27,647 nt of DNA from Actinomycetes bacterium (lineage in GTDB: Bacteria; Actinomycetota; Acidimicrobiia; Acidimicrobiales; CADCSY01). The stretch spans positions 1 to 27,647 of the forward strand of contig JAODBP010000347.1 of assembly GCA_025464025.1 (NCBI GenBank). Reading direction: 5' to 3'. A model generated the notes under the pieces. The model saw nothing but the letters and a program-made list of their open reading frames with translations, was not told the origin of the DNA and did not search any database. A program made the translations under genes and the position numbers. Below, piece after piece: positions 14,578 through 22,372 of the stretch. How positions within the stretch are numbered: the stretch's first letter is position 1; each line of letters starts with the position of its first letter.

Positions 14578-15960
14578 CTAGAACCCGGCGAGGTCGGCGA
14601 CGGGGCGGGTGGCCAGGCCCTGGCGCCTGATCGAGCCCTGGTCGGGGGCGTCGCCGAAGGCGAAGGTGTTCCCGTCCTCGGCCTGGATCCAGTAGCCCTT
14701 GCCGGTCGAGCTCGGGGCCAGGCGCACGGCCTCGGGCCGGGTGCAGAAGCCGAGCCGGTCGCTGCCGCCCTCGTAGGTGGCGTCGCCGAACGCCAGCACC
14801 GAGCCGGTGCTGTTCAGCATCCAGTAGCCCTGACCCGTGGGTGTGGCGGCGAGGTCGACGATCGGCGAGGGCGAGCCCACGCCGGCCCCGAGGAACCGGG
14901 CGTCGCCGAAGGCGAACACCCCGCCGTCCCGGGCGACCAGCCAGTAGCCGTCGCCCGTGCCGGTCGCCGCCATGCCGATGATCGGCTGGTTGAGCCGCAT
15001 GCCGCCGGTCGACCCGGCGAACCGGGCATCGCCGAAGGCGAAGATGCCGCCGTCACGGGCCACGAGCCAGTAGCCGTTGCCGGACGGCGTGGCGGCCATC
15101 CCGACGACGGGCTGGTTCAGCTTCTTGCCGCCGGTCGAGCCGAAGAACCGGGCGTTGCCGAACGAGAAGATGCCGCCGTCGGCCGAGAGCTGCCAGTAGC
15201 CGGCGTCGGTCGGGGTCGGCACGAGCGAGATGATCGGGGCGTTCAGGCGCTTGCCGGCCATCGCACCGAAGAACGGGGCGCCGCCGTAGCCGTACACCCC
15301 ACCATCGGTCGTGGCGGTGAGGTAGCTGCCCGACGTCTTCACCGAGGCGGCGCCGTAGCCGCCCGGGTTCTCGTCGAAGCCGCAGCGGTCGTTGACCCGG
15401 CGGCCCTGCGAGAGCATGAGGCTCCAGTAGGAGTTCACGACCGTGCCGTCGGGCGGGTGGATCTCGAAGTGGAGGTGAGGTGAGGTGCCCTCGGCGTTGC
15501 CGCTGTCGCCCATCCAGGCGATGGGCTGGCCGGCCTTGACCTCCACGCCGGACTCGATGCCGGGGAAGAACATGAACTCCGGCTTGTTGGCCCCGTCGTC
15601 GGTGCCGGGCGTGTCGTTGTTGATGTGGATGTACCAGTACTGCCAGCCGTCGTCGTCCTGGATGGTCAGCATGTTGTTGCCGTCGGTGCGGGTCCAGCCG
15701 ATGCGCCCGTCGTGGGCGGCGACCTCGACCTCCATCTTGTGGCCCATGATGTCGGTGCCCTGGTGCTGGTGCCCGACCCGGGCGGCCCCCCACGTGTTCC
15801 CGTAGGACGTGGGCCCGGCGACCGGGAACGTGATCTTGCGGTAGGTGACCTCCTGGGACGCGGTGGTCGCAGCGTTCGCCGTCCCCGGGAGGGACGTGGT
15901 GCCGCCGACCACCAGTGCCACGAGGCCGACGAGGAGTCGACGACGCATGGGTGGTTCCAT
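14578..15960 (-). CDS. Secreted M23 (LytM) peptidase with Acidimicrobiia-type repeat domain
   Basis: The 460-residue protein starts with a signal peptide (RRRLLVGLVALVVGG, cleavage after the ANA-A region near residue 30). The M23 zinc-peptidase domain follows, with H66xxxD70 in HQGTD and H162-L-H164 in PHLHFE, so the metal site appears intact. M23 enzymes cut peptide bridges in peptidoglycan. Residues from about 220 to the end are about six repeats of 36-38 residues of the type GYWLVARDGGIFAFGDARF, probably a surface-binding, propeller-like domain. Such repeats are frequent in Acidimicrobiia proteins. The start at 15960 is not certain; a second ATG at 15948 (MRRRLL) gives a more typical signal peptide. 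The gene lies 39 bases after the GtrA-like gene and may share its transcript. Confidence 0.88.
   Translation of the reverse strand: MEPPMRRRLLVGLVALVVGGTTSLPGTANAATTASQEVTYRKITFPVAGPTSYGNTWGAARVGHQHQGTDIMGHKMEVEVAAHDGRIGWTRTDGNNMLTIQDDDGWQYWYIHINNDTPGTDDGANKPEFMFFPGIESGVEVKAGQPIAWMGDSGNAEGTSPHLHFEIHPPDGTVVNSYWSLMLSQGRRVNDRCGFDENPGGYGAASVKTSGSYLTATTDGGVYGYGGAPFFGAMAGKRLNAPIISLVPTPTDAGYWQLSADGGIFSFGNARFFGSTGGKKLNQPVVGMAATPSGNGYWLVARDGGIFAFGDARFAGSTGGMRLNQPIIGMAATGTGDGYWLVARDGGVFAFGDARFLGAGVGSPSPIVDLAATPTGQGYWMLNSTGSVLAFGDATYEGGSDRLGFCTRPEAVRLAPSSTGKGYWIQAEDGNTFAFGDAPDQGSIRRQGLATRPVADLAGF
14583..15310 (-). repeat. Six tandem coding repeats (GYWLVA.DGG.FAFGDA.F.G type)
   Basis: Units of about 108-115 bases each encode GYW(L/Q/M/I), a short turn, DGG(I/V)F(A/S)FG(D/N)A(R)F and GSTGG..LNQP(I/V)(I/V)GMAAT. 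The central two or three units are most alike; the outer ones have drifted. The repeats fill the C-terminal half of the M23 protein. Confidence 0.85.
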
Positions 15961-15999
15961 CGGATCACCCGGAGATGACCTTTAGGGACCATTCGCGGC

Positions 16000-16464
16000 C
16001 TAGGAGGTGACGAGCTCGCCTTCGTCGTCGTCGTCCTTGAGCAGGGCGTTGAACAGCACCTGGTCGAGCACGAGGTACTTCGCCACCCACAGGATGCCGA
16101 AGGCGGTGAGGTTGGCCAGGCTGGTGACGATCGTGGCCTCCGACCAGCTCGACGCCAGGTGGACCAGCAGCGTCGAGAAGCCGAGGCCGACGAAGGCGAA
16201 GATCCAGAACGGCACGACCTCGCGCAGCACGTCGTGGGAGCCGGTCCGGCCCCACACCCACGCCCGGTTCAGCAGGTACGACGGGACCGAGCTCACGGTC
16301 ACGGCGGTGACGTTCGAGAGCACCGGCGACCACCCGAGGATGGCGCTGCAGAAGACGAGGATCGCCTGGCTGCAGGCCACGGCCACGACCGAGACCATCG
16401 AGTACTTCAGGGCTCGACGGCCGTGGTGGGACCGTGCGAGGTCGGCGAGGGCGGCCACGGGCAC
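16000..16464 (-). CDS. GtrA-like membrane protein
   Basis: The 154-residue protein has four predicted membrane helices. The family signature SSVPSYLLNRAWVWGR sits between helices 2 and 3, and the C-terminal tail is acidic (KDDDDEGE). GtrA-family proteins are thought to move or position polyprenyl-linked sugars across the membrane during cell-envelope glycan synthesis. The GTG start at 16464 lacks a Shine-Dalgarno sequence and is seven bases after a TACGGT hexamer on the minus strand, consistent with a leaderless mRNA. The neighbour downstream is the secreted M23 protein, so both may serve the cell envelope. Confidence 0.88.
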   Translation of the reverse strand: MPVAALADLARSHHGRRALKYSMVSVVAVACSQAILVFCSAILGWSPVLSNVTAVTVSSVPSYLLNRAWVWGRTGSHDVLREVVPFWIFAFVGLGFSTLLVHLASSWSEATIVTSLANLTAFGILWVAKYLVLDQVLFNALLKDDDDEGELVTS

Positions 16465-16470
16465 CCATCC

Positions 16471-16476
16471 ACCGTA
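16471..16476 (-). promoter_or_regulatory. Probable -10 element of the GtrA-like gene (TACGGT)
   Basis: TACGGT reads on the minus strand from 16476 to 16471, followed by six bases and the GTG at 16464. The hexamer and spacing are identical to those before selB. Confidence 0.5.
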
Positions 16477-16515
16477 GGAGGTCGCGTCGCGGAACAGGTA
16501 GTCGGGGTCGGCCCG

Positions 16516-16521
16516 TAGGCT
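16516..16521 (+). promoter_or_regulatory. Probable -10 element of tesB (TAGGCT)
   Basis: TAGGCT lies eight bases before the GTG of tesB at 16530, which has no Shine-Dalgarno sequence. No -35 was recognised. Confidence 0.45.
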
Positions 16522-16529
16522 CGTCGGCC

Positions 16530-17384
16530 GTGAGCTCGCCTGTCGAGGACCTGGTCGACCTGCTGGACCTCGAGGCGATCGAGGTCAACATCTTCCGGGG
16601 CGCCCAGCCTCGCGAGGAGAACCCGCTGCTGCAGCGGGTGTTCGGCGGCCAGGTGGCCGGCCAGGCCCTGGTGGCGGCGGCCCGCACCGTCGAGCCCGAG
16701 CGCCGGGTGCACTCGCTGCACGCCTACTTCCTGCGCCCGGGCGACATGAAGATCCCGATCCTCTACGAGGTCGACCACATCCGCGACGGCCGGTCCTTCA
16801 CGACCCGCCGGGTCGTCGCCATCCAGCACGGACGGGCGATCTTCAACCTCCAGGCGTCGTTCATGGTCGACGAGGCGGGCTACGAGCACCAGGCGCCGAT
16901 GCCGGAGGTGCCGCCGGCCGAGTCGCTGCCCACGATGGAGGAGCGGCTCGAGCAGCACGGGATGGAGTGGGCGATCCGCCCCCGCCCCATCGACGTGCGC
17001 AGCGTCGAGGAGCCGGTGTTCCTCAACCGCGACGCCGACCGCACGACCCAGCACGTCTGGTTCAAGGCGGCCGGCACGCTCCCGGACGACCCGATCCTCC
17101 ACACGTGCGTGGTGACCTACGCCAGCGACATGACGCTGCTCGACACCTCGCTCCTCCCCCACGGCAAGACGTTCGGCGACGACAGCCTCCAGATGGCCAG
17201 CCTCGACCACGCCATGTGGTTCCACCGGCCGTTCCGGGCCGACGAGTGGCTGCTCTACGCCCAGGAGACCCCGTCGGCATCGGGCGGGCGGGGGCTGGCC
17301 CAGGGGTCGATCTTCACCGCCGGCGGCGATCTGGCCGTGACGGTCGTGCAGGAGGGCCTGATCCGCAACCGGCGCCCGTCGTGA
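16530..17384 (+). CDS. tesB: Acyl-CoA thioesterase II
   Basis: The 284-residue product matches TesB along its length (E. coli TesB has 286 residues). Conserved parts are NIFRG, QRVFGGQVAGQALVAAARTV, VHSLHAYFLRPGDMKIPI, RDGRSFTTRRVVAIQ and the second hot-dog domain with YASDM (Asp200) and GLAQGSIF through VQEGLIR (Gln274), which correspond to the catalytic Asp and Gln. It hydrolyses acyl-CoA esters to free acid and CoA in the cytoplasm. The GTG start at 16530 gives the family N-terminus; earlier in-frame codons only run into the upstream intergenic region. The stop overlaps the start of the sugar dehydrogenase as GTGA. Confidence 0.95.
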   Translation: MSSPVEDLVDLLDLEAIEVNIFRGAQPREENPLLQRVFGGQVAGQALVAAARTVEPERRVHSLHAYFLRPGDMKIPILYEVDHIRDGRSFTTRRVVAIQHGRAIFNLQASFMVDEAGYEHQAPMPEVPPAESLPTMEERLEQHGMEWAIRPRPIDVRSVEEPVFLNRDADRTTQHVWFKAAGTLPDDPILHTCVVTYASDMTLLDTSLLPHGKTFGDDSLQMASLDHAMWFHRPFRADEWLLYAQETPSASGGRGLAQGSIFTAGGDLAVTVVQEGLIRNRRPS

Positions 17385-18517
17385 AGCGGCTGGCCGTCGT
17401 CCTCGGCCTGGCCCTGGCCCTCGCCGCGTGCGGCGGGAGCGACGAGCCCGAGCCGGCGCCGTCGACCTCGTCGACGACGACGACCTTGGCGCCGGCCACC
17501 TCGAGCACGACGGCTGCGGCGGCCGCACCTGACCTCGGGGCCATCGCCCTGGCGCTCACCAAGGTGGGGACGTTCGACCAGCCGGTGGCCATGACGTGGT
17601 GCACCGGCCGACCCCAGCCGCTCGTGGCCGAGAAGACCGGCAAGGTCAAGACCCTCGGCGGCGCCGTCGTGCTCGACATCGGCGACCGCATCAGCGACGG
17701 CAACGAGCAGGGCCTGCTCGGCATCGCCTGCGGGCCCGACGCGACGCACCTGTACGCCGCCTACACCAACACCGCCGGCGACGAGCGGCTCGACGAGTAC
17801 CCGCTCGCCGGCGACGTCGCCACCCGGGCCGGGGCCAGGACGCTGGTCGCCATCAAGGACCCGGCGCCGAACCACAACGGCGGCGGCATCGCCTTCGGCC
17901 CCGACGGCAAGCTCTGGTACGGCGTCGGCGACGGCGGCGGGGCCGACGACCAGTTCAACAACGCCCAGAAGACCACCGACCTGCTCGGCGACATGCTCCG
18001 CATCGACCCGAAGGCCAGCGCCCCGGCCGAGGTGGTCGTCACCGGGCTGCGCAACCCGTGGCGCTGGTCGTTCGACACGGCGACCGGCGACCTCTGGATC
18101 GGCGACGTGGGCCAGAACGCCATCGAGGAGATCGACAAGCTCACGCCCGACCAGATCCAGGGCGCCAACCTGGGCTGGTCGGCGTTCGAGGGCACGCACC
18201 GCTTCCGCAAGGACGTGGCCGCCCCGCCCGGCGCCATCGGTCCGGTGTTCGAGTACGACCACTCCGAGGGCCAGGCCGTCGTCGGCGGCTACGTCTACCG
18301 GGGCACGAAGGTCCCGGCGATGGTGGGCGCCTACCTGTTCGCCGACACCTACCAGGGCATCCTCCGCGTGCTGTCGGTGCAGGGCACGAAGGTCGTCGGT
18401 CACCGGGAGCTGCAGGCCGTGCCCGGGAAGCTCATCTCCTCGTTCGCCGAGGACCCGGCCGGCGAGCTGTACGTGCTGTCGCTGGAGGGCGGCGTCTACC
18501 GGCTCGATCCGGGATGA
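17381..18517 (+). CDS. PQQ-dependent sugar dehydrogenase (GSDH family) lipoprotein
   Basis: The 378-residue protein begins with a lipoprotein signal ending in LAAC (lipid-attached Cys near residue 19) and a Ser/Thr-rich tether. The six-bladed propeller of the glucose/sorbosone dehydrogenase family follows. It contains NHNGGGIAFGPDGKLW with the probable catalytic His165, GVGDGGG, VVTGLRNPWRWSFD and WIGDVGQNAIEEI, all hallmarks of soluble PQQ aldose dehydrogenases. It probably oxidises sugars outside the membrane, provided PQQ is available; no pqq genes are in view. The GTG start overlaps the tesB stop, and the stop overlaps the next ATG, so translation is coupled on both sides. Confidence 0.9.
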   Translation: MKRLAVVLGLALALAACGGSDEPEPAPSTSSTTTTLAPATSSTTAAAAAPDLGAIALALTKVGTFDQPVAMTWCTGRPQPLVAEKTGKVKTLGGAVVLDIGDRISDGNEQGLLGIACGPDATHLYAAYTNTAGDERLDEYPLAGDVATRAGARTLVAIKDPAPNHNGGGIAFGPDGKLWYGVGDGGGADDQFNNAQKTTDLLGDMLRIDPKASAPAEVVVTGLRNPWRWSFDTATGDLWIGDVGQNAIEEIDKLTPDQIQGANLGWSAFEGTHRFRKDVAAPPGAIGPVFEYDHSEGQAVVGGYVYRGTKVPAMVGAYLFADTYQGILRVLSVQGTKVVGHRELQAVPGKLISSFAEDPAGELYVLSLEGGVYRLDPG

Positions 18518-19434
18518 GGCGGTTCGCCGTGGCGGCGGCGATCGTGACCCTGGCGGCGTGCAGCGGCGGCTCGGACGGGGCGGCGCCGACGACCACCGAG
18601 CGGTCGACCACCACGACCTCGGCGGCACCGACGACCACGACCACCACGATCGACCTCACGGCGCGGCCGGCCGCGCCCACGTCGGCCGGCGAGGTCGCCG
18701 CCAGCATCCAGTCAGCGGAGGGCGTGCTGCACGACGCCGGCATCGCCGACGACGACCCGCGCGTGGCCCGGGCCGCCCACGTCGAGCAGGTGGCGATGCG
18801 GGCACTGGCCGATCACCCGGCCTGGGACGCCGACGTGCTGGCCGCCCTGCCCGTCGCCTACCGGCCGATCGCCGTCGACGACGCCGCTGCCGGGCGGGAC
18901 CTGCGCTCGCTGGTGAAGAGCCCCAAGCCGAACCTGCCGGCATGGACGATCGTCGAGCCGGCCCCGGCCGACGAGCTGAAGCGCGACTACCAGGAGGGCC
19001 AAGCCCGCTTCGGCGTGCCGTGGGAGTACCTGGCCGCCGTGCACCTGGTCGAGACGAAGATGGGCCGGCTCCGGGGCACGTCGACGGCCGGGGCCAAGGG
19101 GCCGATGCAGTTCCTCCCGAGCACGTGGGCGGCCTACGGCGGCGGGGGCGACATCGAGTCGAACCACGACGCAATCATCGGCGCCGCCCGCTACCTGGCC
19201 GCCAACGGCGGCGGTCGGGGCGACCTGCACAACGCCCTGTACCGCTACAACCCGACGGAGAAGTACGTGCGGGCCGTCACCCGCTACGCCGAGCGGATGC
19301 GGATCGATCCCGCCGCCTATCGGGGCTACTGGGGCTGGCAGGTGTACTACTGGTCGACGCTCGGCGACGTGTGGCTCCGCCCGGGCTGGTCGCTGGCCCA
19401 GCCCCGCCCGGTGACCCCCGCCGACCTGGGCTGA
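18514..19434 (+). CDS. Lytic transglycosylase-like lipoprotein
   Basis: The 306-residue protein has a lipobox LAAC at the end of a short signal, a Thr-rich tether (TTTERSTTTTSAAPTTTTTT), a helical region and a C-terminal SLT-type domain. That domain contains VETKMGRL (probable catalytic Glu180), STAGAKGPMQFLPSTWAAYG and ALYRYNPTEKYVRAV, as in soluble lytic transglycosylases, which cleave peptidoglycan glycan strands with a 1,6-anhydro product. The ATG overlaps the stop of the sugar dehydrogenase (ATGA at 18514-18517). The protein is anchored outside the membrane and probably helps wall remodelling. It ends 21 bases before the ABC transporter genes. Confidence 0.9.
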   Translation: MRRFAVAAAIVTLAACSGGSDGAAPTTTERSTTTTSAAPTTTTTTIDLTARPAAPTSAGEVAASIQSAEGVLHDAGIADDDPRVARAAHVEQVAMRALADHPAWDADVLAALPVAYRPIAVDDAAAGRDLRSLVKSPKPNLPAWTIVEPAPADELKRDYQEGQARFGVPWEYLAAVHLVETKMGRLRGTSTAGAKGPMQFLPSTWAAYGGGGDIESNHDAIIGAARYLAANGGGRGDLHNALYRYNPTEKYVRAVTRYAERMRIDPAAYRGYWGWQVYYWSTLGDVWLRPGWSLAQPRPVTPADLG

Positions 19435-19442
19435 TCCCGGCC

Positions 19443-19448
19443 TAGCCT
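19443..19448 (+). promoter_or_regulatory. Probable -10 element of the ABC ATPase gene (TAGCCT)
   Basis: TAGCCT is followed by seven bases and then the GTG at 19456, which has no Shine-Dalgarno sequence. It would start a separate transcript for the ABC pair inside a same-strand run. Confidence 0.45.
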
Positions 19449-19455
19449 CCCGGTC

Positions 19456-20154
19456 GTGGCGCTGTTCGGGTTCGAGGGGGTGACGGTCGCCGGGCGGGAC
19501 CGGCCCCGGCTCGACCACGTCGACGGCACCGTCCCCGATGCCGGCATCACCGTCCTGGCCGGGCCGTCCGGCGCCGGGAAGTCGACCCTGCTGCGGTGCT
19601 GCAACCGGCTCGAGGCCCCCGAGTCGGGCATCGTGCGGTTCCGCGGCGACGACGTCGCCACGCTCGACCCGAGGCAGCACCGCCGCCGCGTCGGCATGGT
19701 GTTCCAGGTGCCGGTCACGTTCCCGGGCACCGTGCTCGACAACCTCCAGGTCGCCGACCCCGCCATCGGCCCCGACGGCGGCATCGAGCTGCTCACCCGG
19801 GTCCACCTCGACCCGGGCCTGCTCGGCCGCGACGCCGGGACGCTGTCGGGCGGAGAGGCCCAGCGCATGGTGCTGGCCCGCTGCCTGGCGACCCAGCCCG
19901 AGGTGCTCCTCCTCGACGAGCCGACCTCGGCCCTCGACGGCCACGCCGTCCAGCGGCTGGAAGCGTCGGCCCGGGAGGTCGCGGCCCAGGGCCTGCCCGT
20001 GCTGTGGGTGACGCACGACCTGCGGCAGATGCGGCGCCTGGCCGACCACCTCGTCGTCGTGCTCGACGGGCGGTGGGCGTGGGACGGCCCGCCCGACGCC
20101 GCCGGCGCGCCGGACGACGTCGCCGCCTTCCTCGACCAGGAGGCCAGCCAGTGA
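19456..20154 (+). CDS. fetA: ABC transporter ATP-binding protein, FetA-like
   Basis: The 232-residue ATPase has Walker A GPSGAGKST, Q-loop VFQVPVTFPGT, signature LSGGEAQR, Walker B LLLDEPTSALD and the switch His in WVTHD. It is a single-domain cytoplasmic ATPase. Its GTGA overlap with a UPF0014/FetB permease identifies it as the FetA-like partner. In E. coli FetAB promotes iron export and protects against oxidative stress; the substrate here is inferred only from the family. The protein is followed immediately by its permease with coupled translation. Confidence 0.88.
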   Translation: MALFGFEGVTVAGRDRPRLDHVDGTVPDAGITVLAGPSGAGKSTLLRCCNRLEAPESGIVRFRGDDVATLDPRQHRRRVGMVFQVPVTFPGTVLDNLQVADPAIGPDGGIELLTRVHLDPGLLGRDAGTLSGGEAQRMVLARCLATQPEVLLLDEPTSALDGHAVQRLEASAREVAAQGLPVLWVTHDLRQMRRLADHLVVVLDGRWAWDGPPDAAGAPDDVAAFLDQEASQ

Positions 20155-20933
20155 AGAACGAGGTGGTGGGGTGGGCGGGGCTGGCGGCGTCGATGCTGTT
20201 CGTCGGCCTCGCCGTCGGCATCTCGTGGTGGCAGCGGCTCCGGCTGGAGCGGCGGATCGTCGTCGCCGTCGGCCGGTCGCTCGTGCAACTGCTGGTCGTC
20301 GGCTTCGGCCTCGTCGCCGTGGTCAAGCCGAGCACCCCGCTCGTGTGGTCGTGGCTCTGGGTGGCGGCGATCGTCGGGTTCGCCGGCATCACCGTGGCCC
20401 GCCGGGCCCCGGCCATCCCCGGCCTGCTCCAGGTCGCCCTCGCCTCGAACGCGATCGTCGCCGCCATGAACCTGGCCGTGATCTACGGGTTCGGGATCTT
20501 CCCCCTCGAGGGCCGCACGCTGGTGCCGGTCGCTGGCATGACCATCGGCAACGCCATGAACGCCGGCGTGGTCGGCGCCACCCGCCTGGCCCAGGTTGCG
20601 GCCGACCACCGCAGCGAGATCGAGGGCCGGGTCGCGCTCGGCCTCCCCGGGCAGGAGGCGCTGCGACCGTTCCTCCGCCAGATCCTCCGGACGGCGATCG
20701 GACCGCAGATCGAGAGCACGGCGTCGCTCGGCATCGTCTTCCTGCCCGGCGCCATGACCGGGCTGGTGCTCGCCGGCGTCGCGCCGCTCGACGCCGTGCG
20801 CACCCAGCTCGCGCTCATGTACGTGATCCTGGCCGGCGTGGCCATGACCACCATGTTCACCGTGCTGGGCGCCGCCCGCCGGATCCTGACCCCGGACGAC
20901 CGGCTCCTGACCGTCGCCCGCGAGCGCACCTAG
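20151..20933 (+). CDS. fetB: UPF0014-family ABC permease, FetB-like
   Basis: The 260-residue membrane protein has about six or seven helices. It matches the UPF0014/FetB family in RIVVAVGRSLVQLLVVGFGL near the start, the AGMTIGNAMNAGVV segment, the cytoplasmic ALGLPGQEALRPFLRQILRTA coupling region and LPGAMTGLVLAGVAPLDAVRTQ. It forms the membrane part of the transporter with the preceding ATPase. The GTG start overlaps the ATPase stop (20151-20154). The stop codon is one base from that of the convergent thioredoxin gene, leaving no space for a separate terminator. Confidence 0.9.
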   Translation: MKNEVVGWAGLAASMLFVGLAVGISWWQRLRLERRIVVAVGRSLVQLLVVGFGLVAVVKPSTPLVWSWLWVAAIVGFAGITVARRAPAIPGLLQVALASNAIVAAMNLAVIYGFGIFPLEGRTLVPVAGMTIGNAMNAGVVGATRLAQVAADHRSEIEGRVALGLPGQEALRPFLRQILRTAIGPQIESTASLGIVFLPGAMTGLVLAGVAPLDAVRTQLALMYVILAGVAMTTMFTVLGAARRILTPDDRLLTVARERT

Positions 20934-20934
20934 C

Positions 20935-21258
20935 TCAGAGGAAGTCGCTCAGCTCCTCGAGCAGGTGGTTCTTGCCGCGGGCGCCGATCATCCTCTTCTG
21001 GGGCACGCCGTCCTTGAACAGGATGAGCGTGGGCATCGACATCACATCGAAGCGGCGGGTCGTGGCCGGGTTGTCGTCGACGTCGAGCTTCACGATCTCG
21101 AGCTTGTCGGCGTGCTCGCCCGCCACCTCTTCGAGGATGGGCGAGAGGGCCTGGCACGGCGGGCACCAGACGGCGGTGAAGTCGACGAGCACGGCCTTGG
21201 ACGCTCCGTTCACGGTTTCGTCGAAGGTTGCGTCGGTGAGGTGCGTCAGCGTTGCCAT
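20935..21258 (-). CDS. trxA: Thioredoxin
   Basis: The 107-residue protein has a thioredoxin fold with the redox motif WCPPC (Cys32 and Cys35), the DVDDNP segment and the cis-proline in SMPTLILFKDG. Length and order match small cytoplasmic thioredoxins that reduce disulfides. The middle of the motif is PP instead of the usual GP, which may alter redox potential or partner choice. The ATG at 21258 gives the standard N-terminus; a longer upstream frame is only shadow of the divergent SGNH gene. It diverges from that gene across 57 bases holding an inverted repeat. Confidence 0.92.
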   Translation of the reverse strand: MATLTHLTDATFDETVNGASKAVLVDFTAVWCPPCQALSPILEEVAGEHADKLEIVKLDVDDNPATTRRFDVMSMPTLILFKDGVPQKRMIGARGKNHLLEELSDFL

Positions 21259-21273
21259 GCGGCTCACAACCGG

Positions 21274-21289
21274 TGCCGACGGTTCGGCA
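21274..21289. promoter_or_regulatory. Inverted repeat TGCCGA-CGGT-TCGGCA between divergent genes
   Basis: A perfect 6-bp inverted repeat with a 4-base centre sits mid-way in the 57-base gap between trxA and the SGNH hydrolase gene. It could be an operator for a dimeric regulator or a small hairpin. Further upstream of the SGNH start, CACCAT (21304-21309) is spaced as a -10 element with one mismatch to TAnnnT. Confidence 0.35.
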
Positions 21290-21315
21290 TTCCGCCGGCC
21301 TGGCACCATGGACGC

Positions 21316-22230
21316 ATGCTCGGCGGCACGAAGCGACGGCTCGCGGTCCTGGTGGCGGTGGCCGCCATGGCCGCCCTCCCCGGGGTGGCCCACGCCCAGG
21401 GCGACCCCGGCACGCTGTCGATCCTCGTGCTCGGCGACTCGTACTCCTCGGGCAACGGTGCCGGCGCGTACTCCGGCGCGCCGGCCTGCCGGCGGTCGAC
21501 CGCGAACTACGCCCGGCAGTTCGAGCAGCTCGTCGAGGCGGCGCCCGGCGGCCTGCCGACCACGGTCGAGAACCAGGCCTGCAGCGGGGCGGTCACGCGC
21601 GACATCCTCCAGCCCCGCGGCGCGCGGCCGGCCCAGCTCAGCGCCGTGAACGGCGACGACGACATCGTCTTCCTCACCATCGGCGGCAACGACATCGGCT
21701 TCGGCTCGATCGTCGCCTCCTGCCTGCTCGTGCTCACCCGCAACGCCGATGCCTGCGACGGCGCGCTGCGCAGCGCCGAGCACGTGCTCGCCGACGGCAC
21801 CATGAAGGCCCGGCTCACCAACGTGCTCACGGCCATCCGGGCCCGGGCCGGCACGGCGACCAAGATCGTGCTGCTCGGCTACCCGTACCTCGAGGGCGAC
21901 GCCACCTACACGGTGCCGTCGACCCGGCCGACGTTCGCGCCGGTCCAGGCCGGCAAGCGGATCCGGGCGCTGTCCGACGCCGGCGACGCCATCGGCCGGG
22001 TGCTGACCGCCACCCTCCCGGGCACCGTCTACGTGAGCACGACCAAGCCGTTCAGCGGCCACGAGCTCTCCGCCATGCGCCCGAACCCCGACCGCTGGTT
22101 CGTGGCGCCGCTCGTCGACGCCCCGCTCGGCCAGTACGACCTCTGGTACCACCCGAACAAGGCCGGGCACGCCGCCGAGGCCAAGCTCCTGTTCGACGAC
22201 GCGCGGGTCCCGAAGGTCGACGTCCGCTAG
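21316..22230 (+). CDS. Secreted SGNH/GDSL-type hydrolase
   Basis: The 304-residue protein starts with a signal peptide (KRRLAVLVAVAAMAALPGVAHAQ). Block I is LGDSYSSGNGAG with nucleophile Ser42, block III is TIGGNDIGF with the oxyanion Asn, and block V is near WYHPNKAGH with probable catalytic His279. This pattern is of the SGNH family of esterases and lipases, similar to secreted actinobacterial lipases. Paired cysteines in NQACSGAVT and CLLVLTRNADAC suggest disulfides, as expected outside the cell. The substrate is unknown. The ATG at 21316 is followed directly by the charged start of the signal peptide. Confidence 0.92.
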   Translation: MLGGTKRRLAVLVAVAAMAALPGVAHAQGDPGTLSILVLGDSYSSGNGAGAYSGAPACRRSTANYARQFEQLVEAAPGGLPTTVENQACSGAVTRDILQPRGARPAQLSAVNGDDDIVFLTIGGNDIGFGSIVASCLLVLTRNADACDGALRSAEHVLADGTMKARLTNVLTAIRARAGTATKIVLLGYPYLEGDATYTVPSTRPTFAPVQAGKRIRALSDAGDAIGRVLTATLPGTVYVSTTKPFSGHELSAMRPNPDRWFVAPLVDAPLGQYDLWYHPNKAGHAAEAKLLFDDARVPKVDVR

Positions 22231-22245
22231 TCGTCACCCCGGGCG

Positions 22246-22251
22246 TACCAT
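22246..22251 (+). promoter_or_regulatory. Possible -10 element (TACCAT) upstream of the tandem-HTH operon
   Basis: TACCAT lies 15 bases after the SGNH hydrolase stop. A transcript from it would start near 22258 and have a leader of about 140 bases before the HTH gene, including the hairpin at 22320-22367. The 168-base intergenic region holds no other gene-like frame except the nine-codon ORF at 22373. Confidence 0.4.
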
Positions 22252-22319
22252 GGACCTCGACGCGGAGGAGCCCGACCGCGCCGGTCCCGCTCGCTCGAGC
22301 CCGACCTGGGAGCGCCGCT

Positions 22320-22367
22320 CCAGACCCTGGTAGCGCATCGACGAGGTGCGCTTCGACCAGGGATTGG
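22320..22367 (+). promoter_or_regulatory. Leader hairpin that can sequester a ribosome-binding site
   Basis: CCCTGGT-AGCGCA (22325-22337) pairs perfectly with TGCGCT (22347-22352) and ACCAGGG (22356-22362), with a nine-base loop and a three-base TCG bulge. CCA (22320-22322) and TGG (22365-22367) can extend it across a small internal loop. The AGGG of the 3' arm is about ten bases before the ATG at 22373. It could act as a translational switch or as a terminator of the preceding gene. Confidence 0.5.
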
Positions 22368-22372
22368 TTGCC

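Noticed and set aside
20935..21258. Thioredoxin as a possible selenoprotein
   Set aside because: Both active-site positions are Cys codons and there is no in-frame TGA before the natural stop.
22250..22333. ORF of 27 codons (MDLDAEEPDRAG...) between the SGNH hydrolase and the HTH gene
   Set aside because: Its ATG overlaps the presumed -10 element TACCAT and would lie upstream of the transcript start. It has no ribosome-binding site and ends inside the leader hairpin.
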